From a virus: a stretch of DNA of 32,484 nt. Shown here one piece after another: positions 14,474 through 23,091 of this stretch. The DNA is taken from the IMG/VR virus record IMGVR_UViG_3300033153_003229, positions 1 through 32,484 of that record; one strand, given 5' to 3'. The position numbers were made by a program, and so were the translations under genes. Numbering within the stretch: position 1 is the first letter of the stretch; the number at the start of each line of letters is the position of its first letter. The notes under the pieces are model-generated. The model ran no database searches, was not told the origin of the DNA, and worked only from the letters and a program-made list of their open reading frames with translations.

Positions 14474-14796
14474 TCAGGGCGCTCCCTTACCTGTACTTGT
14501 GTCCACGTACCATTTATTTTCACTTGATCCTCAAGATTGTCGCCAACCTGCATCCTCCGCCACGTTCCATCAGCATAAGTTCCGTCAGCCTGTTTCAAGT
14601 CGAAATAAACAGCTTCGCCGTCAGTCAAATCAATAGCATAATTCGTTGCGTCGGTTATCTTTTCGAGTAATCCTTGCAACGTTTTTACTAATTCCAATAA
14701 ATATTCGGCAACCCTCACTGGATTTCCACTACGCAAAGCATCTTCGTCGTAAGGGATTCGGATATTAGTATCAAGCCTTTCAAGTTTACTTGTCAT
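14470..14796 (-). CDS. Hypothetical virion-associated protein, 108 aa
   Basis: An N-terminal polar segment is followed by a helix (AEYLLELVKTLQGLLEKITDATNYAI) and a strand-rich end (DGTWRRMQVGDNLEDQVKINGTWTQVQV). The end looks like a small beta-domain. It overlaps the nozzle-like gene and the fibre-like gene by 4 bases each, so it is part of the tail cluster. It might be an adaptor or chaperone joining fibre to tail, but no family is recognised. Confidence 0.55.
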   Translation of the reverse strand: MTSKLERLDTNIRIPYDEDALRSGNPVRVAEYLLELVKTLQGLLEKITDATNYAIDLTDGEAVYFDLKQADGTYADGTWRRMQVGDNLEDQVKINGTWTQVQVRERPE

Positions 14797-16418
14797 AAAT
14801 TAACCCTTTCGGCTGGAGAGAAATATGGCAAAAGGGCGTGTATCTTCGGCGTATTACCTTTTTCGGTATGAGAGATTTTTATCCTATGAAAATTGCCTAT
14901 CTCGCCATCGCAATATATCCAAACCCAAAACTTGTCAACCGTGTTATCTGAACTATCACATGAGATTGTTTTTGTCTTGTACGCTACCGAACCTGTATTC
15001 TTGTAAACAGAAGCCGTAAAGGTCGCGCTTGCATCGTTGTCTACGAGGAACCCAATCTTGCTACAGGAAACTTTGCGACCCTCCTTCACAAATGGATTAA
15101 GAGTACTTGATAATGAATCTATCGAAATCTTACCACTATCATCATTAGTTGCATCAAACTCACCATCGCCCCATTTGTAAATCTGGCTATTCCTACAACC
15201 AATGAGTGTGAACGGCGTAGGATTCCCCAGGATATCTATGGCTGCTACATCCATATCGCTACCGATAGCGTCGGAATTTCCTGTGTGAACTACATCTATA
15301 TTCCCAATAGTAGCCACGCTCTCGCCTGTAAAGCCACCAATAACATTAACGAAGAACGACTGGTTAGATTTATGAACAAACCAGTTTTTTTCTAAGAAGT
15401 TATATTCCAGTATTCTATCGGGAACGGTTGAGCCGCTACTGGCATATGTGAACAAAACACTATCACTCTCTTGCCTGTAATATGACGATATATATTTAAG
15501 CCCGCTAACATCAAAATCATCTATAATACCACGAACATTCTCTAACTCGATATGCCTTATTTTGAAGTTATCAAAAAAGTCAATATGAGTAGTCCCTACG
15601 CTACAGAATCCATCATCGAACTCAACTCCTGAATATGGTGAATAGCTATATTCTATATTCATAAGTTTATCCCATTTAAACGGAATATCAGAGTTGCCCG
15701 TAGACTTTAGCCGCCATAAGGAATTGGTAAACCTCACAATAATATCTTTGCCAACAAAGCCAGCGGACACAATAGCATCAGGAGTTGGGGCATCAACATA
15801 GCCAGCGCCGGCAGCGAGACCATCTGTTTGTAAAACTGGGGTATAGCGCGCTCTTCGTACATGTGCAGTACCAAATTCTATTGTGCTTAGGAAAATCAAC
15901 CTGTCGTCTTTTACAAATATAAACCTACAAGTTGTTAAATGATTATCCCTTGCCTCGGTCGAATCTATCTGGTAATTAAATGCCTCAACATCACCAGACC
16001 CAGTGTATTTGTATATCTGGTTTTTATAATTAACCATATATCCAGTGCCGCGCCAATTGCAGAAATGAAAGCGATCTTCAGGCCCGCCGGTAAATATGTC
16101 TGAACCACCGGATATATCTGTTGTCGTTTCATTAACAGCATCATAAACATTCACCCTCTTCGTGTCCATTATAAGCAACTTAGGCTTGCCATTAGTTTTC
16201 AGGTAAGTATGTATCCCTGTTATCGTAGTATCAGTCTGTGGCGTGCTACCGTGTTTCATCGTAGCAAACGGACTATAACCAAGCCGCTTACTAAATACAC
16301 CCTTGCTTACCTCTATGTTTTCAAGCGTAGGGAATCCGTCAAGCGGAGTAAGCCACGGCTCTAACCCAATAGATTTTGCTGTTCTAAATCCGGCTATAAG
16401 AAAAGGTTGATAAGGCAT
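14793..16418 (-). CDS. Putative tail nozzle / packaged-DNA stabilisation protein (P22 gp10-like), 541 aa
   Basis: The opening GFRTAKSIGLEPWLTPLDGFPTLENIEVSKGVFSKRLGYSPFA is written here only for its pattern: residues 10-47 carry a G-x-P-x-x-x-x-N-x-x-x-x-x-G-x-x-x-x-R-x-G motif of beta-propeller tail hub proteins. The remainder has propeller-like blade repeats (GKPKLLIMDTKRVNVYD, NHLTTCRFIFVKDDRLIF, TPFTLIGCRNSQIYKWGD). In P22-like phages the equivalent protein plugs the portal channel below the adaptor. Length and position between adaptor/tailspike and fibre genes agree. The assignment is by pattern and context. It overlaps the tailspike gene by one base. Confidence 0.55.
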   Translation of the reverse strand: MPYQPFLIAGFRTAKSIGLEPWLTPLDGFPTLENIEVSKGVFSKRLGYSPFATMKHGSTPQTDTTITGIHTYLKTNGKPKLLIMDTKRVNVYDAVNETTTDISGGSDIFTGGPEDRFHFCNWRGTGYMVNYKNQIYKYTGSGDVEAFNYQIDSTEARDNHLTTCRFIFVKDDRLIFLSTIEFGTAHVRRARYTPVLQTDGLAAGAGYVDAPTPDAIVSAGFVGKDIIVRFTNSLWRLKSTGNSDIPFKWDKLMNIEYSYSPYSGVEFDDGFCSVGTTHIDFFDNFKIRHIELENVRGIIDDFDVSGLKYISSYYRQESDSVLFTYASSGSTVPDRILEYNFLEKNWFVHKSNQSFFVNVIGGFTGESVATIGNIDVVHTGNSDAIGSDMDVAAIDILGNPTPFTLIGCRNSQIYKWGDGEFDATNDDSGKISIDSLSSTLNPFVKEGRKVSCSKIGFLVDNDASATFTASVYKNTGSVAYKTKTISCDSSDNTVDKFWVWIYCDGEIGNFHRIKISHTEKGNTPKIHALLPYFSPAERVNL

Positions 16419-18550
16419 TATAGTCCTAAGTCATGTATTCTATAAGTTATCCTGACAGTCATTGTTCCTGTGCCAGTTGTATATTCGCCGCCTGTATTTA
16501 ATAACCGTACAAGTTGATTTTTTTCAGCAACAACATCGGTAGTAAGTGCCAAGGTTGACGGAACAATTCTTGCTTCATCGTCTGTGACAGTAAGGAATCC
16601 TGTGGCATCTATACTTGCAGAAAGGTCTGTGCCAGTGGCATATTCTATTACCATGTCATCTGGTGCCGAAGGTTCTACGTAAGCAGTACCAGCGTTATGT
16701 ATTAAAACAGCACTAATAAATTCAATAACGGTATCAGCACCTTGCGCCGCAATTAAGGTTTTTGGACTTGCTGCCAATGCTTTTATCTCATCTGAACTTA
16801 TTTCTACCGAGCGAGTTATTACTCCCCTATCGATAGGTGAAGAAAACGCACCACTATAATAATAGCTTATAAGGTCTTGCAGGTTAGCAAATGATAAGTA
16901 CTGCATCTCAGCTATATAAACCGTCTGAGATGTACTATCCTTTTCTGTTATAGTTACAGTTCTACTGCTGTTATCAGAGTGAGCACTTGCTGCCTGTTTA
17001 ATACCACAATATGTCTTCCATTCATTGGACGCGGGTATTTTCAGAATAATACGACCTGATGAAACATTAACCCAAACCTCACCGTCTGGATTCTTAATAG
17101 CAATGGTAAAGTATTTCCACTTTCCGGTCGCGTCCTCTCCACCTGCACCATAGTCAGTGAAAGTACCAGACGTAGCAACTGATTCAGGGGTTAGTGAAAT
17201 TACATTGCAGTTACCCCTAAGAACGCCATCGCCCGTAGTAAATGTTCCTAAGTCGGCTTCAAGGGTTTGATCTTTTCTTATATTATTACTCAAATACTCA
17301 CCCGCCGCTCTTCCGCTTATTATGCTCGTCCTGTCTGGGCAGCGGAATACCGAGTATCTATCTTCTTTGTATGGTAATTTCGGATGAATACCACACCATG
17401 ATGTATACCCGCCGCCCTCAAAAGTTGCTGCCAGTGGGTTATCAGATGGAACAATAGAATTATCTATAATTGTAGAGTTTGATTCAGAAAGTGCCTGTGC
17501 CTTAGAAATACCTTCGAGTATTAGAGATGAGCTATCCATTCGCACAGATACACTTTTGCTATCTCTAAAAACAATCTGTCGTGACAAATCCATATAAACA
17601 TCGGTATCTGTGCAGGTTATATCCTCATCAGTATCATCCGTGAAATGATGGATTTCTACCGTATTTTCTATGCCATTATCCTCAAACCAAACCCTATCGA
17701 ATGATACCGATGGATTGTTTAATCCATAACAATTTCTAAGAACCACGCCTGGCCCTTGGTTGCTTTGAATAATGGTGTCGCTAACAACGGTCAGCCCCAT
17801 GCCTGGAGTGGCATCATCTATATACAAACCAGTTTTTTTATTCTCATCTATCTGGCAATAATTTATCTGGTTAATACCGGCTTGCATTGTGCTGGCAGTC
17901 GCTTTTTGAAAGTAAAGACCATAATTGTTTTCCATGAAGAATGAGTGAGTGGCCGTAAAAAAGTAATTCCCATATTCCTTATAAACACCATAATCCATGT
18001 TCTGAATAAACACGTGGTCAATGTGTAAATATCCTCTGGTATTGGAAAAGGTTATGCCGTTCTTTGTTCGATCTGTGCCGTCTAATTTGAGATTACTTAT
18101 ATACGAAAACTGTCTTTCATCGCCAGAAGATGTAATTGTAATAGCATAATCATTGGCAGAAACGGGTTTGATGATAGTTTTAAGGCCGTCACCCTTCATC
18201 CTGAAAGTCTGATCCCCTGTTATTGTGGCTGTAATAGTAGCCAAATAAGTTCCCGCTGGTAAATAAACAGTACCGCCATTAGCCACCGCTGCCAGTATCG
18301 CCGCATTGATTGCATCACTATCATCGGTAACACCGTCGCCAACAGCACCGTATGTGCTAAGTTTTACATTTACAATTGGGGTGTCGAAATCACTGCCGAA
18401 AGCATCCTCTATGGCTTCCCAATTAGCTCGTATCGCTGCTATACCTACATCGTAATCAGTATTATCAGCGGGTTCGGTCTTATCCCACACGCCAAAGCAT
18501 ATTGAGGTAAGGAAAAGAACAATTATAATCATGTAGCTTGAGTTTTTCAT
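16418..18550 (-). CDS. Tailspike-like pectate-lyase-fold protein with signal peptide, 710 aa
   Basis: Residues 1-20 (MKNSSYMIIIVLFLTSICFG) form a Sec-type leader with a likely cut after CFG. Then comes WDKTEPADNTDYDVG, a segment found near the N-terminus of many phage tail proteins. Next, at about residue 60, is the start of a right-handed beta-helix: LSTYGAVGDGVTDDSDAINA, with GGTVYLPAGTYL, the signature of the pectate lyase 3 / GH28-like fold. The helix extends over several hundred residues, and the C-terminal part is beta-rich. Such spikes bind and often cut surface polysaccharide. Catalytic residues cannot be assigned from sequence alone. The leader is unusual for a virion protein. Confidence 0.8.
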   Translation of the reverse strand: MKNSSYMIIIVLFLTSICFGVWDKTEPADNTDYDVGIAAIRANWEAIEDAFGSDFDTPIVNVKLSTYGAVGDGVTDDSDAINAAILAAVANGGTVYLPAGTYLATITATITGDQTFRMKGDGLKTIIKPVSANDYAITITSSGDERQFSYISNLKLDGTDRTKNGITFSNTRGYLHIDHVFIQNMDYGVYKEYGNYFFTATHSFFMENNYGLYFQKATASTMQAGINQINYCQIDENKKTGLYIDDATPGMGLTVVSDTIIQSNQGPGVVLRNCYGLNNPSVSFDRVWFEDNGIENTVEIHHFTDDTDEDITCTDTDVYMDLSRQIVFRDSKSVSVRMDSSSLILEGISKAQALSESNSTIIDNSIVPSDNPLAATFEGGGYTSWCGIHPKLPYKEDRYSVFRCPDRTSIISGRAAGEYLSNNIRKDQTLEADLGTFTTGDGVLRGNCNVISLTPESVATSGTFTDYGAGGEDATGKWKYFTIAIKNPDGEVWVNVSSGRIILKIPASNEWKTYCGIKQAASAHSDNSSRTVTITEKDSTSQTVYIAEMQYLSFANLQDLISYYYSGAFSSPIDRGVITRSVEISSDEIKALAASPKTLIAAQGADTVIEFISAVLIHNAGTAYVEPSAPDDMVIEYATGTDLSASIDATGFLTVTDDEARIVPSTLALTTDVVAEKNQLVRLLNTGGEYTTGTGTMTVRITYRIHDLGL

Positions 18551-18554
18551 ATCT

Positions 18555-18956
18555 TCACCTATAAAAAATAGTCACATCAATTGTAACCCCATTAGCGCCA
18601 GGGTCTTTATCTATGGTACCTGTCAAAGTTAAAGTCCCGTCAACCAACGCCGCCTGAAAATCAGCGTCTGTTGCACCTATAGGTATTGCTTGCTTCAAGT
18701 GAGTTGTAGCATCAGCCAATGATGCCTCACTGAATAGTGTGGCGTTTTGTTCAGATGCTATCGCTACCGTGGCAGTCAAAGTCCCATCAGTGGCCGCACT
18801 AATCTCTGCCTCAATCTGCTCGATAACCCCATTGATATTCGACAATGTTGCAGTGTCTATCAATCCTGCGCCAGAAGCACCATTCGCATAAGTTAATTGC
18901 GCAAATGACTGACTCGCTACAGGAAATTGCCTGCCATCTCTTCTTCTATCTGCCAT
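18555..18956 (-). CDS. Hypothetical structural protein, 133 aa
   Basis: The N-terminus is charged (ADRRRDGRQFPVASQSF) and the rest is Thr/Ala-rich and strand-forming (DGTLTATVAIASEQN, DGTLTLTGTIDKDPGANGVTIDVTIFY), suggesting a small beta-sandwich. Position between the adaptor and the tailspike suits a tail or neck accessory. It lies 10 bases after the adaptor-like gene and 4 bases before the tailspike gene. No family recognised. Confidence 0.55.
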   Translation of the reverse strand: MADRRRDGRQFPVASQSFAQLTYANGASGAGLIDTATLSNINGVIEQIEAEISAATDGTLTATVAIASEQNATLFSEASLADATTHLKQAIPIGATDADFQAALVDGTLTLTGTIDKDPGANGVTIDVTIFYR

Positions 18957-18966
18957 GATTTATTCC

Positions 18967-20052
18967 TTAAATGTGCGCTTGCGTAAGCCTGTTTTTTAAT
19001 CGTTTATATTTGTCTAATTTGATAGAATCGAACATATACTTTGTCGTTTTCGCTAATTCTTCAATTCTTTCCTGCCCACCTCTCGGCGAAAGATAAAGAA
19101 GGACTGCACCGCGAGCTATTGCCGGCCCCCACTTTTGATCGTCTGGTGTAGCTGTATCAATAGTTAAAGCAGTTGGCCTGTTAGCTATTGTGAGAGCTTT
19201 AAACTCGTAAATGTCGTTAGGCCTTGGGCGGACATAAAGATTCTGTCCGTACAATAGTGCAATCGTCGGAGTATCTCGTATTTCAAATCTCCCGTCTGTG
19301 TAGGTATCTGTTACAGCGACATCGTCAAGTTGGGTAATTCCTGGTACAAAACCGCCTGCATCTGTGCTTATAACAGTAACATAGCCCATATAAGCTGACT
19401 CGCTATCACTTTCTGTGAGTCCTTCAAGAGCTTTTCTTGGCGTATGGTACCCTGTGCCATTCAAAGTTGCAGCAGCTACGGTTATCGAGCCTTCTGTGTC
19501 TATCTTGAGACTCCATGCACCATATTTGTTCTGCGGAATGGTATCACCGGTCAAATCAACCTCACTCGATGCCTTTGAATATGAAAATCCTGATATCCTG
19601 TAATCGAAAGCGGCGTGCAATACTTTAGTAGGATCGGTTCCAATAGATAGGCAGGGGTCGGTAATATACTGCTCATCCTCGTACCTGCTCAATCCATAGC
19701 TATTGAATGGAACAAAAGAATTAGACACCACAGGGGCATTTAAGCCGCCCTGGCCAGAAAAGAACATTTCACGATTCCGGCACAAAAGTATCTGGTTACC
19801 ATTTATGGTAACAGGGTCGTCCAGTCGGTCTACATTTTGAGCAACTGCATAAACACCGGAATCGGTAGGCAATAATAACTGCGTGAAAAACCCGTCAAAT
19901 TCGTCAACGCCAGCATCACTCGGAAAATGATTTACATAGTAATCATTTATTAGGTCGTTAACGTCGCTATCGGAAATGTCCGTAGTCTGGCTCCGACCAG
20001 TCTCGGCTCTCCATCTTGCTCTTATTTCGGCCAATGTCCATGTCAAAGCCAT
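18967..20052 (-). CDS. Putative neck/head-tail adaptor protein, 361 aa
   Basis: The first 50 residues (WTLAEIRARWRAETGRSQTTDISDSDVNDLINDYYVNHFP) follow the pattern of phage adaptor-like proteins: a helix containing LR.RxRxxTGR, then SDADLxxLIN. The middle is beta-rich (about residues 60-290). The C-terminus (GPAIARGAVLLYLSPRGGQERIEELAKTTKYMFDSIKL) is helical, like the part of adaptors that docks on the portal. It is the first gene after the terminator at 20061-20095, and sits directly upstream of the tailspike cluster. The function is inferred from pattern and place. Confidence 0.55.
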   Translation of the reverse strand: MALTWTLAEIRARWRAETGRSQTTDISDSDVNDLINDYYVNHFPSDAGVDEFDGFFTQLLLPTDSGVYAVAQNVDRLDDPVTINGNQILLCRNREMFFSGQGGLNAPVVSNSFVPFNSYGLSRYEDEQYITDPCLSIGTDPTKVLHAAFDYRISGFSYSKASSEVDLTGDTIPQNKYGAWSLKIDTEGSITVAAATLNGTGYHTPRKALEGLTESDSESAYMGYVTVISTDAGGFVPGITQLDDVAVTDTYTDGRFEIRDTPTIALLYGQNLYVRPRPNDIYEFKALTIANRPTALTIDTATPDDQKWGPAIARGAVLLYLSPRGGQERIEELAKTTKYMFDSIKLDKYKRLKNRLTQAHI

Positions 20053-20060
20053 CTGTCACC

Positions 20061-20095
20061 TCTTAAAATAAGGGGGCGACCGCAAAGCCGCCCCC
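20061..20095 (-). terminator. Minus-strand intrinsic terminator after fibre-like gene
   Basis: On the minus strand a 7-bp perfect GC stem (GGGGGCG with CGCCCCC, 20089-20095 and 20072-20078) with a 10-base loop is followed directly by TTATTTTAAGA. It lies in the 53-base gap between the 567-aa fibre-like gene and the adaptor-like gene. Confidence 0.75.
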
Positions 20096-20105
20096 TGTCA
20101 AATCG

Positions 20106-21809
20106 TTAGTCAGGTACAACTGCCGTCCTAACTGCACCAAGTTTAGTATAAGATACTCCAATCCAACTATCAGCGGCATGGCAAGTAAACACAATCATAT
20201 CTGTGTCTGTCGCCAAATACTCTGTTGCACCATCTGATGTATCAACATCGTTGATTGTATCGTCTCCGGCAGCTAAAGTCCTAATCTCAAAGTTAGAGCC
20301 AGCATTGCACATGATCTTAACAACAGTACCGATCGCTGGGTCGTTAGGTAGTGTTATAAAACCATCAGCATCATTAGTTGCTGTAACATTACCCACGCTT
20401 ATGTCATCGTCTACTTGTTGTCCAGCACCTTCGGCGGCTGCGGCTGTCAATGTTTCACCTACGCCAACCTGTAGGCCCAAAGTGGCAGTTAAGGTCTCGT
20501 CAACTAATACTTTACCAGAGTCAACATGGAGAGCCTCATTGTTAGTCGTTTCAATCTCCACGGCATAAGCAGTTGTTGCTTGGTTGCTGCCTGTATCGAT
20601 AAATCTTGCAAGGAAACCTTCCGCTGACGCTATTGGGGTTGCCGTATTAGTTATTTGCAATTGGCTTGCGCCAGCATGAGCAAGTGCTGTGTCAGCTTTT
20701 AAAGTCAACATACCTACGTCATCAGCACCAATCCAATTGCCAGCGGCACCATCAATAACCTGCAACCAAGTTGTTTGGTTAGCCGCTGATATTAGTTCGA
20801 GTAATTGAGTATCCGCCTCACTCGAATTGATTTGCAAGGCGGCACCAGTGCCAGAATGCGTAATAACAACTGTGTCGCTGTTTCCGGTAGTGTCGATGCC
20901 TGTCACAGTTAAAAGATTTCCACCGCTATCAATACCAGTAATAGTCTGACTCGCACCGGTAAGAATTAGCGAGCCATTTGTGTCGCCGTCCTGATCCCAA
21001 GTCATGTTAGAGCCAGCGGTATCAGCATAGAATATGTTATCTACGCCAGTGCCATCTACGCCAGTAGTAATTCCGCCGGTACTTGTAAGGCCAACAGCCG
21101 TAATGGCCCCAGCCTGACTAACACTCCAATTGTCACCAGCAATATCAGTCCCACTTGACTGGCTGTCTATTTCGATAGCGTTACCAGTTGCGCCAGTACC
21201 CATAGTAACCGTAAGGGCATCATTGTCGTTAGTGGCTTCATTCTGAACAATCGCCAATACAACATTGTTATCGGTATCGCTTGTAGTCATTGTGACGGCA
21301 CTCGTATCGACATCTATCGCATTGCCGACATTGTAAGCCGCATCCAAAGATGTTGCTCCACCTGTAGCAAACTCCGTCCATGTCGTACCGTTCTTACTGC
21401 CATAGAAAGTATTTGCAGAACTGTCATAATACATCTTGCCCTCAACAATCGCATTACCAGAGGGAGCCGATATCGGTGTAAAAGTGAATGTACCTGCACC
21501 GATAGAATCCCTCAAGTACTGTGAAAGAGTTTCTGGATTTGATGCGATATCATAATCGATATCGGTTGCAACGTAACAGAAAGCGGATACAGTGACTACA
21601 ATAGCGATAACGATCGCCAATAGCATGTTTCTTACCGTTACAAACCCACCTTCCTTGAGCTTCCTTTCTTTCTTTGGTTTCTTTTCGGCATCCTTCGCCA
21701 ATTGACTGACCTTGGCCGCCAACTGTGCTTGATTGTCGAAAAGCTCCTGTAGAATTTTCTGCATTTCGTTAGGAGAATCGCACTCACTAAAAGTAACTAT
21801 TCTTCTCAT
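20106..21809 (-). CDS. Membrane-anchored fibre-like protein, 567 aa
   Basis: I place the start at the ATG at 21809 because AAGAAAGGACG lies just before it. An alternative start at 21845 would overlap the upstream gene by 23 bases. The N-terminus is a soluble coiled-coil helix (MQKILQELFDNQAQLAAKVSQL, broken here by design) and a Lys-rich stretch. It is followed by one strong membrane segment at about residues 61-81 (NMLLAIVIAIVVTVSAFCYV), and then an outside-type beta-rich Ser/Thr/Gly repeat body of about 480 residues, like a fibre shaft or adhesin. The orientation predicts a type II anchor, N-terminus inside and repeats outside. It sits just after the capsid genes, before a terminator. No family. 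Confidence 0.6.
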   Translation of the reverse strand: MRRIVTFSECDSPNEMQKILQELFDNQAQLAAKVSQLAKDAEKKPKKERKLKEGGFVTVRNMLLAIVIAIVVTVSAFCYVATDIDYDIASNPETLSQYLRDSIGAGTFTFTPISAPSGNAIVEGKMYYDSSANTFYGSKNGTTWTEFATGGATSLDAAYNVGNAIDVDTSAVTMTTSDTDNNVVLAIVQNEATNDNDALTVTMGTGATGNAIEIDSQSSGTDIAGDNWSVSQAGAITAVGLTSTGGITTGVDGTGVDNIFYADTAGSNMTWDQDGDTNGSLILTGASQTITGIDSGGNLLTVTGIDTTGNSDTVVITHSGTGAALQINSSEADTQLLELISAANQTTWLQVIDGAAGNWIGADDVGMLTLKADTALAHAGASQLQITNTATPIASAEGFLARFIDTGSNQATTAYAVEIETTNNEALHVDSGKVLVDETLTATLGLQVGVGETLTAAAAEGAGQQVDDDISVGNVTATNDADGFITLPNDPAIGTVVKIMCNAGSNFEIRTLAAGDDTINDVDTSDGATEYLATDTDMIVFTCHAADSWIGVSYTKLGAVRTAVVPD

Positions 21810-21822
21810 AATACGTCCTTTC

Positions 21823-22398
21823 TTAAAAGGTAGTACCCATGTCACGCATCGCTTCGTCTGAAAGAATAACCTGTAACATGAACCTCGGCTTAATTATTGG
21901 CTTATTACCTACAATCATTCCGGTATTATCATCATAAATCGGCTTACTATCTCGAAACGTCTTGGATTCAAGATGCCTTATGATCCTTACTGGAAGATTA
22001 TATATCTCATTTGGCACAAGTTTAAAGCGTGCCATTTTCGATAGACCATTCGGATTCTTCTTCGGGTTCTTAGGGTCTCTGATACCAAGCCCACCATCAC
22101 ACATGAACTCCTCAACTGCATTGGGAAAATCCAGTGGTCGGAATTTTACTCTAACAAGCCGCTCTTTGGGATCGGCTATCGTGAATAATGCCGCCGACTG
22201 CTCATTCAATGTCTTTGCCGAAGTCACTTTGTCCTCATAAACCCTTATCAACTGGTCGACAACAACATCCTTTTTCAATTTTTCGTCAACAGAGAGACCA
22301 AACTCTTCTTGTGCAATATCGCGGAGTTCTTTGATTCCTAATTTGGATATTCTTTCTTTAAACGATACGTTCTCAACTGGCTGTGTGCCTGTTTCCAT
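21823..22398 (-). CDS. Hypothetical head-associated protein with Rho-N/HeH-like N-terminus, 191 aa
   Basis: Residues 13-52 (ISKLGIKELRDIAQEEFGL, then KKDVVVDQLIRVYE) look like the small helix-extension-helix (Rho N-terminal / HeH / SAP-like) fold that binds nucleic acid. The rest (ERLVRVKFRPLDFPNAVEEF and a NGLSKMARFKLVPNEIYNL segment) is unassigned but has the look of a virion assembly protein from this phage group. It lies between the head decoration-like gene and the fibre-like gene, in the same transcript segment as scaffold and capsid. Confidence 0.55.
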   Translation of the reverse strand: METGTQPVENVSFKERISKLGIKELRDIAQEEFGLSVDEKLKKDVVVDQLIRVYEDKVTSAKTLNEQSAALFTIADPKERLVRVKFRPLDFPNAVEEFMCDGGLGIRDPKNPKKNPNGLSKMARFKLVPNEIYNLPVRIIRHLESKTFRDSKPIYDDNTGMIVGNKPIIKPRFMLQVILSDEAMRDMGTTF

Positions 22399-22418
22399 AA
22401 TATCACCTTTCTAAATTG

Positions 22419-23075
22419 TTACAGTAAGACCGGGTTAGTTACATCTGCATCGCCCATGTTGCTTGACTTGTCGTGCATTTCTGCTGTGAAGGCATGAATT
22501 TCACCATCAGTACAGACAGAAGCGCCAACAGTGAAGCCCTGAACGCCCTGATTTTGAATTACTGATTCACGGGCAGTCCAAACATTGCTCTGGTCATCAG
22601 TAACGGTATCACCTGAAAGCGTTGGCCATGTAGGTTCAGTTCCGTACACACCAGTTGAGGTTGTACACTCGTAGACAAGGCCAGTCTCATTGCCTTGGCT
22701 TGGCTTTGTGACCGTGCCGAGAGCGGTTGTTGTTCTCGCTGTTGGCTGTGCTGTACCAGCTACGAAAGCGTCCGGCAAATCTGCACCAATAAGACCTTCG
22801 CCATTGGGTGCGGGCAACATCTGCTTAACAACAGCCGTGTCGTAGGCGGTAATGCCTGTTGCGGCTGTACTTGGTACTGATTTTGCACCAGCAGTGTCAA
22901 GTATGCCATACTGACCAGTAAGAGCGTCAGTATCACCCATAACTTTTAGCCATTCATAGACCAACTCGGTACCACCAACAGCAGTCGTCAGCTTAACTCT
23001 GTCTGGTACGAAACCGCACTCAACATTAACAGCGGCATCACTTGCTATATATGTTCCACTTATAATTTGACTCAT
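22419..23075 (-). CDS. Putative head decoration or structural protein, 218 aa
   Basis: The gene follows the major capsid gene by 16 bases. The product is nearly all beta, opening with SGTYIASDAAVNVECGFVPD, and contains a TEPTWPTLSGDTVTDDQSNV segment. That G.T.P.WP...GxTVTDxxxxW pattern is a small beta-domain common in phage structural proteins, usually exposed on the virion. No transmembrane segment or enzyme motif. The place right after the capsid gene is classical for a decoration or stabilising protein, but that role is inferred. Confidence 0.55.
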   Translation of the reverse strand: MSQIISGTYIASDAAVNVECGFVPDRVKLTTAVGGTELVYEWLKVMGDTDALTGQYGILDTAGAKSVPSTAATGITAYDTAVVKQMLPAPNGEGLIGADLPDAFVAGTAQPTARTTTALGTVTKPSQGNETGLVYECTTSTGVYGTEPTWPTLSGDTVTDDQSNVWTARESVIQNQGVQGFTVGASVCTDGEIHAFTAEMHDKSSNMGDADVTNPVLL

Positions 23076-23091
23076 TGTAAGTCCTTTCTTA

